Source: JBGTIS01 sp041745535
GTDB lineage: Bacteria > Bacteroidota > Bacteroidia > Cytophagales > Cyclobacteriaceae
Length of the DNA: 30,782 bases
Reading direction: 5' to 3'
NCBI GenBank assembly: GCA_041745535.1
Contig: JBGTIS010000146.1
Span: 1 to 30,782, forward strand
Shown one piece after another: positions 16,060 to 24,725 of this stretch. The position numbers were made by a program, and so were the translations under genes. Numbering within the stretch: the stretch's first letter is position 1; every line of letters begins with the position of its first letter. The notes beneath the pieces are model-generated. The model did not search any database, was not told where the DNA came from, and was given only the letters and a program-made list of their open reading frames with translations.

Positions 16060-17220
16060 ATGGTAAGAGAATGGGCTAAACGAAATCTGGAAGGCGACCC
16101 GATCATCTGGTCGGTGGTATTTGCTTTGGCGGCATTTGGCATATTGGTGGTGTATAGCGCTACCGGATCACTGGCTTATAAAATGATGAGCGGGAACACC
16201 GAACATTATCTTTTTAAGCATTCTATGCTGGTCATCTTTAGCATCACCGTTATGTGGATAGCGCATAAAGTTGATTACAGGTATTATTCAAGAATAGCAC
16301 AGGTAGCGCTTTGGATTGCCGTAGGGTTAATGATTATTACCTGGAAGTTTGGTGCCAACCTTAATTCCGCTACCCGCTGGATTTATATTCCGCTGATCAA
16401 TCAGTCATTTCAGCCTTCCGATCTGGCCAAACTGGCGCTGATTGCCAGCCTGGCCAGCATACTTTCTAAAAAGCAAAATAAAATAGAAAGCTTCCGCTCA
16501 GCTTTGGTGCCTATGCTTTTAATGTGTGGATTGGTGTGTGGTATGATTGCCCTCACCAATTTCTCTACCGCGTTGCTTTTGTTTTTTACCTGTATGCTGC
16601 TCATGTTCATAGGCAGGGTACCGGTTAAGTTTTTGTTTTTGTTTATGTCCATTGGTGCTTTGGCAGGTACACTTGCCTTATTTACCGGGCAACGGGGTGG
16701 AACGGTGGTAAGCCGTGTTACCAGTTACTGGGAAGGCGCCGAAACAGAATTACCCTTTCAGGCCATGCAATCTAATATTGCCATCGCGACAGGTGGTATA
16801 GTAGGAAAGGGCTGGGGACAGAGTGAGCAAAGAAATTTTCTACCCCACTCTTATTCCGATTTTATTTATGCCATTATTATTGAAGAGTATGGCATAGTCG
16901 GAGGGTTTACAGTGCTGTTTCTTTACCTGGTATTGCTGTACCGGGGCATGCGAGCGGTTTCTATCAGCAAGCGGGCTTTTGGCGGACTGCTTTCTGCCGG
17001 ATTAAGTTTCGCGTTGGTGTTACAGGCGATGGTAAATATGGCCGTAGCGGTTGGTGCAATTCCAATCACAGGCTTACCTTTGCCGCTCATTAGTTGGGGA
17101 GGTACCTCCCTGTTATTCACCGGTATTTCGCTGGGCATTATTTTAAGTGTAAGTAAAGGCGAACCGGAAGATTACCAGCAGAGAAAAGAAAATACAATTA
17201 ATAAATTAAAAGCGGCATAA
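16060..17220 (+). CDS. ftsW: Septal peptidoglycan glycosyltransferase FtsW (SEDS family)
   Basis: SEDS-family lipid II polymerase that works with FtsI. 386 residues with about ten membrane segments. Seen: LAKLALIASLASILSKK, STALLLFFTCMLLMFIGRV, the conserved extracellular segment LPHSYSDFIYAIIIEEYG with the Asp equivalent to the catalytic one in E. coli FtsW, and PLPLISWGGTSLLFTGIS near the C-terminus. Its place in the dcw cluster between mraY and murG, rather than beside a rodA-type elongation locus, supports FtsW over RodA. Short gaps on both sides (23 and 19 bp) suggest one operon. Confidence 0.95.
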   Translation: MVREWAKRNLEGDPIIWSVVFALAAFGILVVYSATGSLAYKMMSGNTEHYLFKHSMLVIFSITVMWIAHKVDYRYYSRIAQVALWIAVGLMIITWKFGANLNSATRWIYIPLINQSFQPSDLAKLALIASLASILSKKQNKIESFRSALVPMLLMCGLVCGMIALTNFSTALLLFFTCMLLMFIGRVPVKFLFLFMSIGALAGTLALFTGQRGGTVVSRVTSYWEGAETELPFQAMQSNIAIATGGIVGKGWGQSEQRNFLPHSYSDFIYAIIIEEYGIVGGFTVLFLYLVLLYRGMRAVSISKRAFGGLLSAGLSFALVLQAMVNMAVAVGAIPITGLPLPLISWGGTSLLFTGISLGIILSVSKGEPEDYQQRKENTINKLKAA

Positions 17221-17239
17221 GCATCTAAAATACAAAACA

Positions 17240-18391
17240 TTGCAAAAAGTAAATACACCATATCGAGTCATTATCAGCGGTGGGGGCACCGGCGGCCACA
17301 TCTATCCGGCCATTGCCATCGCCAATGCCCTGAAAGCTATCGACAGCGATATAGAGATCCTTTTTGTAGGGGCGAAAGGTCGCATGGAAATGCAGAAAAT
17401 TCCTGAAGCCGGCTATCAGATTGAAGGTTTGTGGATCAGCGGTATACAGCGACGCTTAACTTTAGATAACCTGGCTTTTCCCTTGAAACTCATCAGCAGT
17501 GTACGGAAATCATTCAGTATCCTTGCTGATTTTAAACCCAACGCGGTGGTGGGTGTAGGTGGTTACGCCAGCGGCCCATTATTATATGCCGCCAGTGCCA
17601 AAGGCATTCCGGCAATGTTACAGGAACAAAATTCTCATCCGGGAATTACCAATAAAATGCTGGCCGGTAAAGTACGGAAAATATGTGTGGCACAGGATGG
17701 TATGGAGAAATTTTTCCCAAAGGAAAAACTGGTGGTAACCGGCAACCCCATCCGGCAGGATATTGTGAAGGCTACGCAGGAAAATCTGGATAGCAAGCGG
17801 GAAGAGGCTTTCAGCTATTTTGGTTTGTCGCCGAAAAAGAAAACCATACTTTCTGTAGGAGGCAGCCTGGGTGCCCGCACCATTAACGACAGTATTATCA
17901 AAGATATTTCCAAACTGACTGACCAGGATGTTCAGATCATCTGGCAGTCTGGGAAGATTTATTATCAGGAAATGAAAGGAAAACTGGAGGCTATTCCTCA
18001 GTGTCAGGGGATCAAGCTTGTGGAATTTCTGAATAGAATGGATCTGGCCTATGCGGCTGCCGATATTGTGATTTCCAGGGCAGGCGCATTGGCTATTTCA
18101 GAATTATGCCTGGTGAAAAAACCAGTGGTATTTGTGCCTTCGCCCAATGTGGCGGAAGATCATCAGCGGAAAAACGCTGAGGCCTTGGTTGCCCGGGACG
18201 CGGCTATCATGATTCTGGACAAAGATGCCCGGGAGCAAATGATAGATACTGCCCTTGCCTTGTTGCAGCACACGGGGCGGCAGCAGGAATTAAAGGAAAA
18301 TATTGGTAAACTGGCCAAACCCCATGCGGCGGAAGCCATAGCGCGGGAGGTTATTGGTTTGTTTTCATCGGATAAAAATATTGTAAACTGA
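17240..18391 (+). CDS. murG: UDP-GlcNAc:lipid I N-acetylglucosaminyltransferase MurG
   Basis: GT28 glycosyltransferase at the inner face of the cytoplasmic membrane that converts lipid I to lipid II. 383 residues from a TTG start codon at 17240. No ATG or GTG lies between it and the conserved GGGTGGH loop (14-20), so the TTG start is well supported though unusual among its neighbours. Seen: HIYPAIAIANAL, GVGGYASGPLL, QEQNSHPGITN, VTGNPIR, SVGGSLGARTIN, and the UDP-GlcNAc-binding SRAGALAISELCLVKKP with VPSPNVAEDHQRKNAEAL. The cluster normally continues with murC; here ftsQ follows after five bases. Confidence 0.96.
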   Translation: MQKVNTPYRVIISGGGTGGHIYPAIAIANALKAIDSDIEILFVGAKGRMEMQKIPEAGYQIEGLWISGIQRRLTLDNLAFPLKLISSVRKSFSILADFKPNAVVGVGGYASGPLLYAASAKGIPAMLQEQNSHPGITNKMLAGKVRKICVAQDGMEKFFPKEKLVVTGNPIRQDIVKATQENLDSKREEAFSYFGLSPKKKTILSVGGSLGARTINDSIIKDISKLTDQDVQIIWQSGKIYYQEMKGKLEAIPQCQGIKLVEFLNRMDLAYAAADIVISRAGALAISELCLVKKPVVFVPSPNVAEDHQRKNAEALVARDAAIMILDKDAREQMIDTALALLQHTGRQQELKENIGKLAKPHAAEAIAREVIGLFSSDKNIVN

Positions 18392-18396
18392 TTGTG

Positions 18397-19149
18397 ATGA
18401 GGTTAAAGAAAAGTATCAAATTTCTGATTGTGATTATGCTGCTGACCGCTACCATCAGCTTTGTGGGAAAGCGGCAGGACAACCGGGTATGCAATAAAAT
18501 TATTGTGGAGTTTGAAAATCCATACGATAATTACTTTATTGATGAAAACGACATTATTGCTTTAATGACCGACCAGGCCGGTCGGGTGGTAACCGGCGAA
18601 AACTTCAGTCAGATTTCTTTTAAAACGCTGGAAAAACGGCTGGAAGGCCACCGGTTTGTGCAGGCAGCGGAAGTGTATAAAGATTTAACCGGTAACCTGA
18701 TCGCCAAAGTACAGCAGAGTATGCCAATAGCCCGCATTCTGCAAACCAACGCGCCAGAGGCATACATCAGTACCGAAGGGAAAATACTTCCGGTTTCCGA
18801 CCGCTATACGGCAAGGGTGCTGCTGGTAAGTGGCGATTATACCCAACAACTGATGCATACGGGCATTAGCAGTAGTGAAGAAAATTTAAAAGTATTTAAC
18901 CTGATACAATACATTAATAACCACGAGTTTTGGAAAGCGCAGATAGCGCAGATTGATATTGGCGGTGATGGAAATATCTTATTATATCCTCAGGTGGGCA
19001 AACAGCATATCGAGTTTGGCAAGGCTGAGGATATTGAAGCGAAATTCCGTAAACTCGAAATTTTTTATACGAAAATACTACCCTTTAAAGGTTGGAATAC
19101 CTATAACAGGGTAAACCTGGAATACCATAATCAAATAGTTTGTGAATAA
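18397..19149 (+). CDS. ftsQ: Cell division protein FtsQ
   Basis: Bitopic divisome protein, 250 residues from the ATG at 18397 (a GTG directly before it is the other possible start). It has a short basic cytoplasmic end, one membrane segment (about 8-25) and a periplasmic part. The periplasmic part has a POTRA-like region (about 35-105, from IIVEFENPYDNYFIDENDI to DLTGNLIAKVQQ) and an FtsQ/DivIB C-terminal domain with QIAQIDIGGDGNILLYPQVG. Primary sequence is weakly conserved in this family, so the position between murG and ftsA adds much of the confidence. It would bridge FtsA/FtsZ and the FtsL-FtsW-FtsI complex. Confidence 0.9.
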   Translation: MRLKKSIKFLIVIMLLTATISFVGKRQDNRVCNKIIVEFENPYDNYFIDENDIIALMTDQAGRVVTGENFSQISFKTLEKRLEGHRFVQAAEVYKDLTGNLIAKVQQSMPIARILQTNAPEAYISTEGKILPVSDRYTARVLLVSGDYTQQLMHTGISSSEENLKVFNLIQYINNHEFWKAQIAQIDIGGDGNILLYPQVGKQHIEFGKAEDIEAKFRKLEIFYTKILPFKGWNTYNRVNLEYHNQIVCE

Positions 19150-19159
19150 TACATTTAAA

Positions 19160-20479
19160 ATGGAACAAGAAGACAACATCTTAGTAGGACTCGACATTGG
19201 GACTACCAAAATTTGCGTAGTAGTAGGGCGCAAAAATGAATTTGGTAAGTTAGAAGTACTTGGAATGGGCAGCGCGCCCTCATATGGCGTAACCCGGGGC
19301 ATCGTTTCGAATATCGAAAAAACGGTGAATGCCATCAGATCCGCGGTGTATGATGCCGAAGAACAATCGGGCATTAACATTCGGGTGGTGAATGTGGGTA
19401 TTGCCGGCCAACATGTCAGAAGTTCTATCCATCATGGAAGTGTAACCCGCGACCCGAACAATGAGGAGTTTACCCAGCAGGATGTCAATCGGCTTACCAA
19501 CGATATGCACCGCATTGTAACGCCGCCCGGTAATGAAATTATTCACGTAATGCCTCAATTATATACGGTTGATTATGAAGATGGTATTGTAGACCCAATC
19601 GGGATGTCTGGCGTGAAACTGGAAGCCGATTTTCATATTGTAACGGCCAAAACCAACGCCATTCGAAATGTGAAAAAGTGTGTGGAACGGGCTGGTCTGG
19701 AAATAGAAGAACTTATTCTTGAGCCTTTGGCCTCCAGCCTGGCCGTACTGAGTGAGGAAGAAAAAGAAGCCGGCGTTTGCCTTATCGACATCGGCGGAGG
19801 CACTACTGATATGGCCATTTTCCATGAAAACATTATTTGCCATACCAAAGTAATTCCACTGGGCGGCAGCATTCTTACCAAAGATATCAAAGAAGGTTGT
19901 TCCATCCTTTTTGATCAGGCAGAAGCGCTCAAAACAAAATTTGGTAAAGCGATTTCCGAACAGGCCAGCCATAATGAAATTGTATCTATTCCCGGTTTGC
20001 GCGAAAGACCGCCTACCGAAATTTCGCTGAAAAATCTGGCCTGCATTATTGAGGCCCGGGTAGAAGAAATATTTGAAATGGTGCATACCGAAATTATTAC
20101 GTCGGGCTACGACGACAAACTGGCCGGAGGCATTGTAATTACGGGTGGGGGCTCGCAGTTGCAACACATCAAACAATTGTGCGAATACATGACCGGCCAG
20201 GACGCCCGCATTGGGTACCCGAATGAGCACCTGGGAAAAAGCAAAATAGACGCTGTTAAAACCCCGATTTATGCTACGGCTATCGGATTGGTGCTGGCAG
20301 GTTACAAAACTATTGACGATCGTAAAAAACAAAGCTCAAAACTGAATCAGAGAACTTCTGGTACTAATACAAGGATGAGCAGAGAGGGCAAGAGCAACGA
20401 TTTTTTCAAAAAGTTTATTGAAAAGACCAAGGAGTTTTTTATTGACGAGCATCTGAAAGATGATGATGATTACAAATGA
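19160..20479 (+). CDS. ftsA: Cell division protein FtsA
   Basis: Actin-like ATPase that tethers FtsZ filaments to the membrane. From the ATG at 19160 it has 439 residues; a GTG at 19142 would add six and overlap ftsQ. Seen: phosphate-1 loop VGLDIGTTKICVVVG near the N-terminus, VCLIDIGGGTTDMAIF (phosphate-2) near 206-221, and GGIVITGGGSQLQHI (adenosine loop) near 320-334. The C-terminal SNDFFKKFIEKTKEFF forms an amphipathic helix, the expected membrane-targeting sequence, joined by a Ser/Lys-rich linker. Directly upstream of ftsZ, as in nearly all bacteria with FtsA. Confidence 0.96.
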   Translation: MEQEDNILVGLDIGTTKICVVVGRKNEFGKLEVLGMGSAPSYGVTRGIVSNIEKTVNAIRSAVYDAEEQSGINIRVVNVGIAGQHVRSSIHHGSVTRDPNNEEFTQQDVNRLTNDMHRIVTPPGNEIIHVMPQLYTVDYEDGIVDPIGMSGVKLEADFHIVTAKTNAIRNVKKCVERAGLEIEELILEPLASSLAVLSEEEKEAGVCLIDIGGGTTDMAIFHENIICHTKVIPLGGSILTKDIKEGCSILFDQAEALKTKFGKAISEQASHNEIVSIPGLRERPPTEISLKNLACIIEARVEEIFEMVHTEIITSGYDDKLAGGIVITGGGSQLQHIKQLCEYMTGQDARIGYPNEHLGKSKIDAVKTPIYATAIGLVLAGYKTIDDRKKQSSKLNQRTSGTNTRMSREGKSNDFFKKFIEKTKEFFIDEHLKDDDDYK

Positions 20480-20544
20480 GAAATTTTTTTAACTAAGTTT
20501 AAGAACCAATTCTATTTAGAACAGAATTATTAAAACATACAATT

Positions 20545-22050
20545 ATGAATACAAGTAAATATAAGTTCGATCTGCCTCAGCAAAGTGGTTCAATTATCAA
20601 AGTAATTGGTGTAGGTGGCGGCGGTAGCAATGCGGTTAACCACATGTATAACCAGGGCATTAAAGATGTAGAATTCATAGTTTGTAATACCGATGCCCAG
20701 TCGTTACAGGCCAGTCCGGTAAAAATAAAACTCCAAATTGGCGAGAGCGGACTGGGTGCAGGGGCCAATCCTGAAAAGGGCAGGGGCGCTGCCGTGGAAA
20801 GCAAGGAAGAGATCAGGCAGATTTTTGGGAACGACACCAAAATGATATTCATTACCGCAGGCATGGGCGGCGGTACCGGCACAGGGGCAGCCCCTGAAAT
20901 TGCCAAAGTGGCCCGTGAGCTGGATATTTTAACGGTAGGAATTGTGACCATGCCTTTTGCTTTTGAGGGCCGGCAAAAAGCCATCCGGGCCGATGCCGGA
21001 GTAAAAACGCTGAAAGAATACTGTGACACGGTGCTGGTAATTCTGAATGACAAGCTGCGTGAGGTATTCCCGAATCTGAGTATGAGCAATGCTTTTGCCC
21101 AGGCCGATAATATCCTGACTACCGCTGCCAAAAGCATTGCCGAAATTATTACTGTGCCCGGCTATATCAATGTTGACTTTGAAGATGTAAGAACCGTAAT
21201 GGCTGGGTCAGGCGCTGCTGTGATGGGATCGGCCAAAGCTGAGGGCGACCACCGCGCCAGAAGAGCTGCCGAAGAAGCACTTTCTTCGCCGTTATTGAAT
21301 AACAAGAATATTACCGGTGCTGAAAAAATATTGCTTTCCATCCGCTCAGGCATCGATAAAGAGCTTTCTATGGAAGAACTGGATGAGATTACCGAATTTA
21401 TCCAGCAGAAAGCCGGCGACAATGCTGAGGTAATTTTCGGTCATGGTATTGACGAAACGCTGGGAGGCAGTGTGAGTGTAACTGTAATTGCCACAGGCTT
21501 TGAGCATGATGGGATGATGGAAGAAAAGCCTGCTCCTCAAAAAAAAGTGTATGACCTTGAGTCTAATAAAGTAGTTAAAAAAGAAGAAGAGCCGGTACGA
21601 AGAGAGCAGCACGAAAATATTACACCCCCAATCCGATATGGAAATCCTGATAAAAATGTTCCTTTTGAAAAGGAAGACGATGCTTCTGACCGTGAAGACG
21701 AAAACAATAGGGTCGTGCATTTTAATCTGGACGACAACTATCAGGTTTCCGATAACGATCGATCAAATCCTCCTCAGCCATCGGATGATATGAACAACAA
21801 AAGGGAAGAATTGAAGCGTGCGGCGCGGGAAAGAGTAAGAATGCTGAAAGAAAACAAAGGAAACTCTAATTTCCCTTACGATGAAGACGAAAGCTATCGG
21901 GATAAGCTGGAAATGCCTGCTTATAAAAGAAGAAACATCCGGCTGCTGAAATTTCTTCCTTCCGACGAACATCATATTTCCCGGTATACATTGGATGGAG
22001 AAAACTCATTAACTACCAAAAACAGATATTTGCACGATAATGCGGACTAA
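20545..22050 (+). CDS. ftsZ: Cell division GTPase FtsZ
   Basis: Tubulin-like GTPase that forms the Z ring. 501 residues. Seen: VIGVGGGGSNAVNHM (20-34), the tubulin signature GGGTGTG (108-114), and the T7 loop NVDFEDV (209-215) that completes the active site of the next subunit. After the globular domain (to about 320) comes an acidic, low-complexity linker of about 130 residues. It ends in a conserved Bacteroidota-type tail with PAYKRRNIRL, the likely docking site for FtsA and other partners. The 65-bp gap to ftsA contains TAAGTTTA (20493-20500), one base from a -7 element, and AATTCT/AGAATT arms, so an extra promoter for ftsZ is possible. Confidence 0.97.
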   Translation: MNTSKYKFDLPQQSGSIIKVIGVGGGGSNAVNHMYNQGIKDVEFIVCNTDAQSLQASPVKIKLQIGESGLGAGANPEKGRGAAVESKEEIRQIFGNDTKMIFITAGMGGGTGTGAAPEIAKVARELDILTVGIVTMPFAFEGRQKAIRADAGVKTLKEYCDTVLVILNDKLREVFPNLSMSNAFAQADNILTTAAKSIAEIITVPGYINVDFEDVRTVMAGSGAAVMGSAKAEGDHRARRAAEEALSSPLLNNKNITGAEKILLSIRSGIDKELSMEELDEITEFIQQKAGDNAEVIFGHGIDETLGGSVSVTVIATGFEHDGMMEEKPAPQKKVYDLESNKVVKKEEEPVRREQHENITPPIRYGNPDKNVPFEKEDDASDREDENNRVVHFNLDDNYQVSDNDRSNPPQPSDDMNNKREELKRAARERVRMLKENKGNSNFPYDEDESYRDKLEMPAYKRRNIRLLKFLPSDEHHISRYTLDGENSLTTKNRYLHDNAD

Positions 22051-22057
22051 TTTTTAA

Positions 22058-22126
22058 GGAGTTAATCGTTAATTCGTTATTTGTTCAATAGATTAAGACA
22101 AATAACGAATAACGAATAACAACTCC
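22058..22126. repeat. Long near-perfect inverted repeat between ftsZ and porQ
   Basis: Arms of 27 and 29 bases flank a 13-base loop (22085-22097). The inner 12 bases, TTCGTTATTTGT and ACAAATAACGAA, are exact complements; the outer GGAGTT/AACTCC also pair; between them are a few bulged or mismatched bases. The right arm is a tandem of the heptamer AATAACG. It starts 7 bp after the ftsZ stop, so a role in ending or stabilising the dcw transcript is possible, but there is no U-tract. Confidence 0.75.
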
Positions 22127-22189
22127 CAAGCATCCTTCAATAAAAAAGCAGAGAGCCGTTCTTTTATTAATTCTAATCAAAGTTTCTGT

Positions 22190-22197
22190 TAAATTTG
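22190..22197 (+). promoter_or_regulatory. Bacteroidota -7 promoter element of porQ-hslU
   Basis: TAAATTTG matches TAnnTTTG fully and sits 30 bp before the porQ ATG, which would give a leader of about 23 nt. It suggests that porQ-hslU is transcribed separately from the dcw cluster. Confidence 0.5.
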
Positions 22198-22226
22198 TCT
22201 GACTTTTCGCATTTTAAACTCACAGG

Positions 22227-23276
22227 ATGGTGAGCCGACTCTGGTACTGTTCCCTATTGGTAGCTTTCTTATTTTTTCTGTTCTTTTCTGGGGCAAAAGC
22301 CCAAACAGGGGGTAATCATTCGCTTGATTTTCTGAATTTGAGCAGCAATGCTAAAATCACTGGATTGGGCGGCCTCAATGTTTCTTCCTATGGCGATTCG
22401 CTGGAAGCTGATCTGAATATGTTTGTTACCAATCCCGCGCTGATCGATGTCACTGCTTCCGGAAAACTATCCATCAGTTACATGCCTTTTTATGCGGGTA
22501 TGCAATATACCACACTGGCTTATGCACAGCATTTTGCCAAAGCAGGCATTTGGGCGGTAGGATTGCAATATATGGATTACGGCGATTTTGACGGATTCGA
22601 TGGGGCTGGGCTGCCCACCGGTGAATTCAGCGCACAGGATTATGCTTTTGTGATCAACCATATCCACCAACAGGGGAATTTCCAGATGGGCGCTAATCTG
22701 AAAGTGGCCGTATCGGCCATTGCCGGGTATCAGGCTGCCGCGCTGATGCTCGATCTGGGTGGCGTTTTTCAGCATCCCACCCAGGATTTAACGGTCGGAT
22801 TGGTCATCAGTAACCTGGGCTTTTTTCTATCGGATTACACTTCCGGTAGCCACAGCAGCTTGCCTGCCGACGTAAAACTGGGCTTGTCATTTAAACCGGA
22901 GCATATGCCCTTTCGGTTTTCGGTTACCGGGTATAAACTTCTCAGAGATACCAAAGCTTATTTTGTTACCGATGCCAGCCAACAAAATGAAGATGGTGAG
23001 GTTAAAATAGCAGGAAAAATATTAAGACATATTACCTTTGGCGGCGAACTCCTGCTAGGGAAAAATTTTAATGTACGCGCTGGTTATAACTATTTGAATA
23101 GAAGTGCGTTTAGATTACCACAAGCCTCCGGCTCGGCAGGCTTGTCGTTTGGATTTGTAGTAAAGATAAAAGCATTTTCGTTTGAGTACGCCCGGGCTTC
23201 CTACAGAACAAAAGGAGGCTACAATCACGTAACACTTACTACTGATTTTGAAAGACTTATCAATAAAAAGAAATAA
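22227..23276 (+). CDS. porQ: Type IX secretion system protein PorQ
   Basis: Outer-membrane protein of the PorV/PorQ (FadL-like barrel) family, 349 residues. A Sec signal peptide (hydrophobic 5-20, cleavage after AKA at about residue 25) is followed by a stretch with the family theme: GGNHSLDFLNLSSNAKITGLGGLNVS, then VTNPALID. Amphipathic beta strands run to the C-terminus and the protein ends as a barrel would, before the final basic residues. PorQ is known in Porphyromonas and Flavobacterium as a T9SS component; its exact role is less clear than that of PorV. The gene ends five bases before hslU, an arrangement I recall in other Bacteroidota but cannot check here. A secreted protein with a T9SS sorting domain lies just downstream. 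Confidence 0.82.
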   Translation: MVSRLWYCSLLVAFLFFLFFSGAKAQTGGNHSLDFLNLSSNAKITGLGGLNVSSYGDSLEADLNMFVTNPALIDVTASGKLSISYMPFYAGMQYTTLAYAQHFAKAGIWAVGLQYMDYGDFDGFDGAGLPTGEFSAQDYAFVINHIHQQGNFQMGANLKVAVSAIAGYQAAALMLDLGGVFQHPTQDLTVGLVISNLGFFLSDYTSGSHSSLPADVKLGLSFKPEHMPFRFSVTGYKLLRDTKAYFVTDASQQNEDGEVKIAGKILRHITFGGELLLGKNFNVRAGYNYLNRSAFRLPQASGSAGLSFGFVVKIKAFSFEYARASYRTKGGYNHVTLTTDFERLINKKK

Positions 23277-23281
23277 TATAC

Positions 23282-24691
23282 ATGTTAGAAGAACTTGAAC
23301 ATTTAACACCGCGACAAATTGTAGCAGAACTGGATAAGTATATTGTTGGACAGAATGATGCTAAAAAAAATGTGGCGATTGCCCTCAGAAATCGCTGGCG
23401 CCGGATGAATGTGCCTGAAGAGATGCAGGGAGAGATTGTTCCTAATAATATCCTGCTGATTGGTTCAACCGGAGTTGGTAAAACCGAAATTGCCCGTCGG
23501 CTGGCCAAAATCGCTAATGCCCCTTTTACCAAGGTAGAAGCTTCCAAATTTACTGAAGTAGGGTATGTGGGCCGCGATGTGGAAAGCATGGTGCGCGATC
23601 TGGTAGAGCAGTCTGTGAATATGGTGAAAGCCAATAAAAAAGAAGAAGTAAAAGAAAAAGCGGCCGCTACTGTAGAAGATATTATTCTCGATGCCCTGAT
23701 CCCGCCGGTAAAAAATAAATCGGTGCAGGCACGTCCTACGCCCGGTTTCAACCACGAAGAAACAGAAACTCCGCAAACCGACGCTGAACTGAATGAAAGA
23801 ACCCGTGAGCGTTTTCGTGAAAAAATTCGCAATGGCGATCTGGACGACCGTAAAATAGAAATTAATATCCGCCAGGGTGGTAATGGCAATATTGGTATGA
23901 TTGGCGGTGGTATGATGGATGAAGTGAGTATGATGAACCTGCAGGAAATGATCAGCGGCATGATGCCGAAAAAAGATAAGAAGCGCAAGGTTACCATTGC
24001 CGAAGCTAAGAAAATACTGCTGGAAGAAGAGGCCGCCAAACTGATTGATATGGATGAAGTGAAGGAAGAGGCTATCCAGAGAGCGCAGAATACCGGAATT
24101 ATTTTTATCGATGAAATTGATAAGGTAGCTTCCGGCAATTCAAAGCAAGGTGGTGGCGGACCCGACGTAAGTCGTGAAGGTGTACAGCGCGACCTGTTGC
24201 CCATTGTGGAAGGCAGTACCGTGAATACCAAATACGGTGTTGTACAAACCGATCATATGCTGTTTATCGCGGCCGGAGCTTTTCACGTCTCTAAGCCTTC
24301 CGATCTGATTCCCGAATTGCAGGGGCGTTTTCCTATTCGGGTAGAACTGAATAATTTAACCAAAGATGATTTTATCCGAATTTTAAAGGAACCCAAAAAC
24401 GCGCTTACCAAGCAGTACGAAGCCTTATTTGCCGCAGAGAATGTAGAAATCACTTTTCAGGAAGATTCGCTGGAAGAAATCGCGGAAATTGCTTTTGAAA
24501 TTAACGCTGAAGTGGAAAACATTGGCGCCCGTCGATTACATACGGTAATGAGCCACTTGCTGAATGATTTCCTGTACGATGTGCCCGATCATATCGAGCC
24601 CAATGCCAAAGTAACCATCAATAAGGAAATGGTAAAAGAGCGTTTATCCGGTTTGGTGAAAAATAAAGATTTAAGTCAGTATATATTATAA
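23282..24691 (+). CDS. hslU: ATP-dependent protease ATPase subunit HslU (ClpY)
   Basis: AAA+ unfoldase of the HslUV protease, 469 residues. Seen: LTPRQIVAELDKYIVGQNDAK at the N-terminus, Walker A GSTGVGKT (61-68), the GYVG pore loop (94-97), the intermediate (I) domain at about 110-245 containing a Gly/Met-rich stretch (about 200-228), and Walker B IIFIDEID (273-280). Sensor regions include ELQGRFPIRVEL and GARRLHTVMSHLL. The C-terminal SQYIL is the tail that docks into HslV and activates it. The peptidase gene hslV is not in the window; in many Bacteroidota the two are apart. Probably cotranscribed with porQ. Confidence 0.96.
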   Translation: MLEELEHLTPRQIVAELDKYIVGQNDAKKNVAIALRNRWRRMNVPEEMQGEIVPNNILLIGSTGVGKTEIARRLAKIANAPFTKVEASKFTEVGYVGRDVESMVRDLVEQSVNMVKANKKEEVKEKAAATVEDIILDALIPPVKNKSVQARPTPGFNHEETETPQTDAELNERTRERFREKIRNGDLDDRKIEINIRQGGNGNIGMIGGGMMDEVSMMNLQEMISGMMPKKDKKRKVTIAEAKKILLEEEAAKLIDMDEVKEEAIQRAQNTGIIFIDEIDKVASGNSKQGGGGPDVSREGVQRDLLPIVEGSTVNTKYGVVQTDHMLFIAAGAFHVSKPSDLIPELQGRFPIRVELNNLTKDDFIRILKEPKNALTKQYEALFAAENVEITFQEDSLEEIAEIAFEINAEVENIGARRLHTVMSHLLNDFLYDVPDHIEPNAKVTINKEMVKERLSGLVKNKDLSQYIL

Positions 24692-24725
24692 TCCAATTTC
24701 TATAAATAAATTGAAGGAGCGAATT

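Noticed and set aside
19559..20332. 257-codon open frame on the minus strand opposite ftsA
   Set aside because: Shadow of ftsA. The Phe/Asn/Arg-rich composition is typical of antisense reading, with no recognisable motif.
23260..24231. 323-codon open frame on the minus strand opposite hslU
   Set aside because: Exact shadow of the well-supported hslU gene; its protein is Ser/Ile/Leu-rich with no family features, as expected for an antisense frame.
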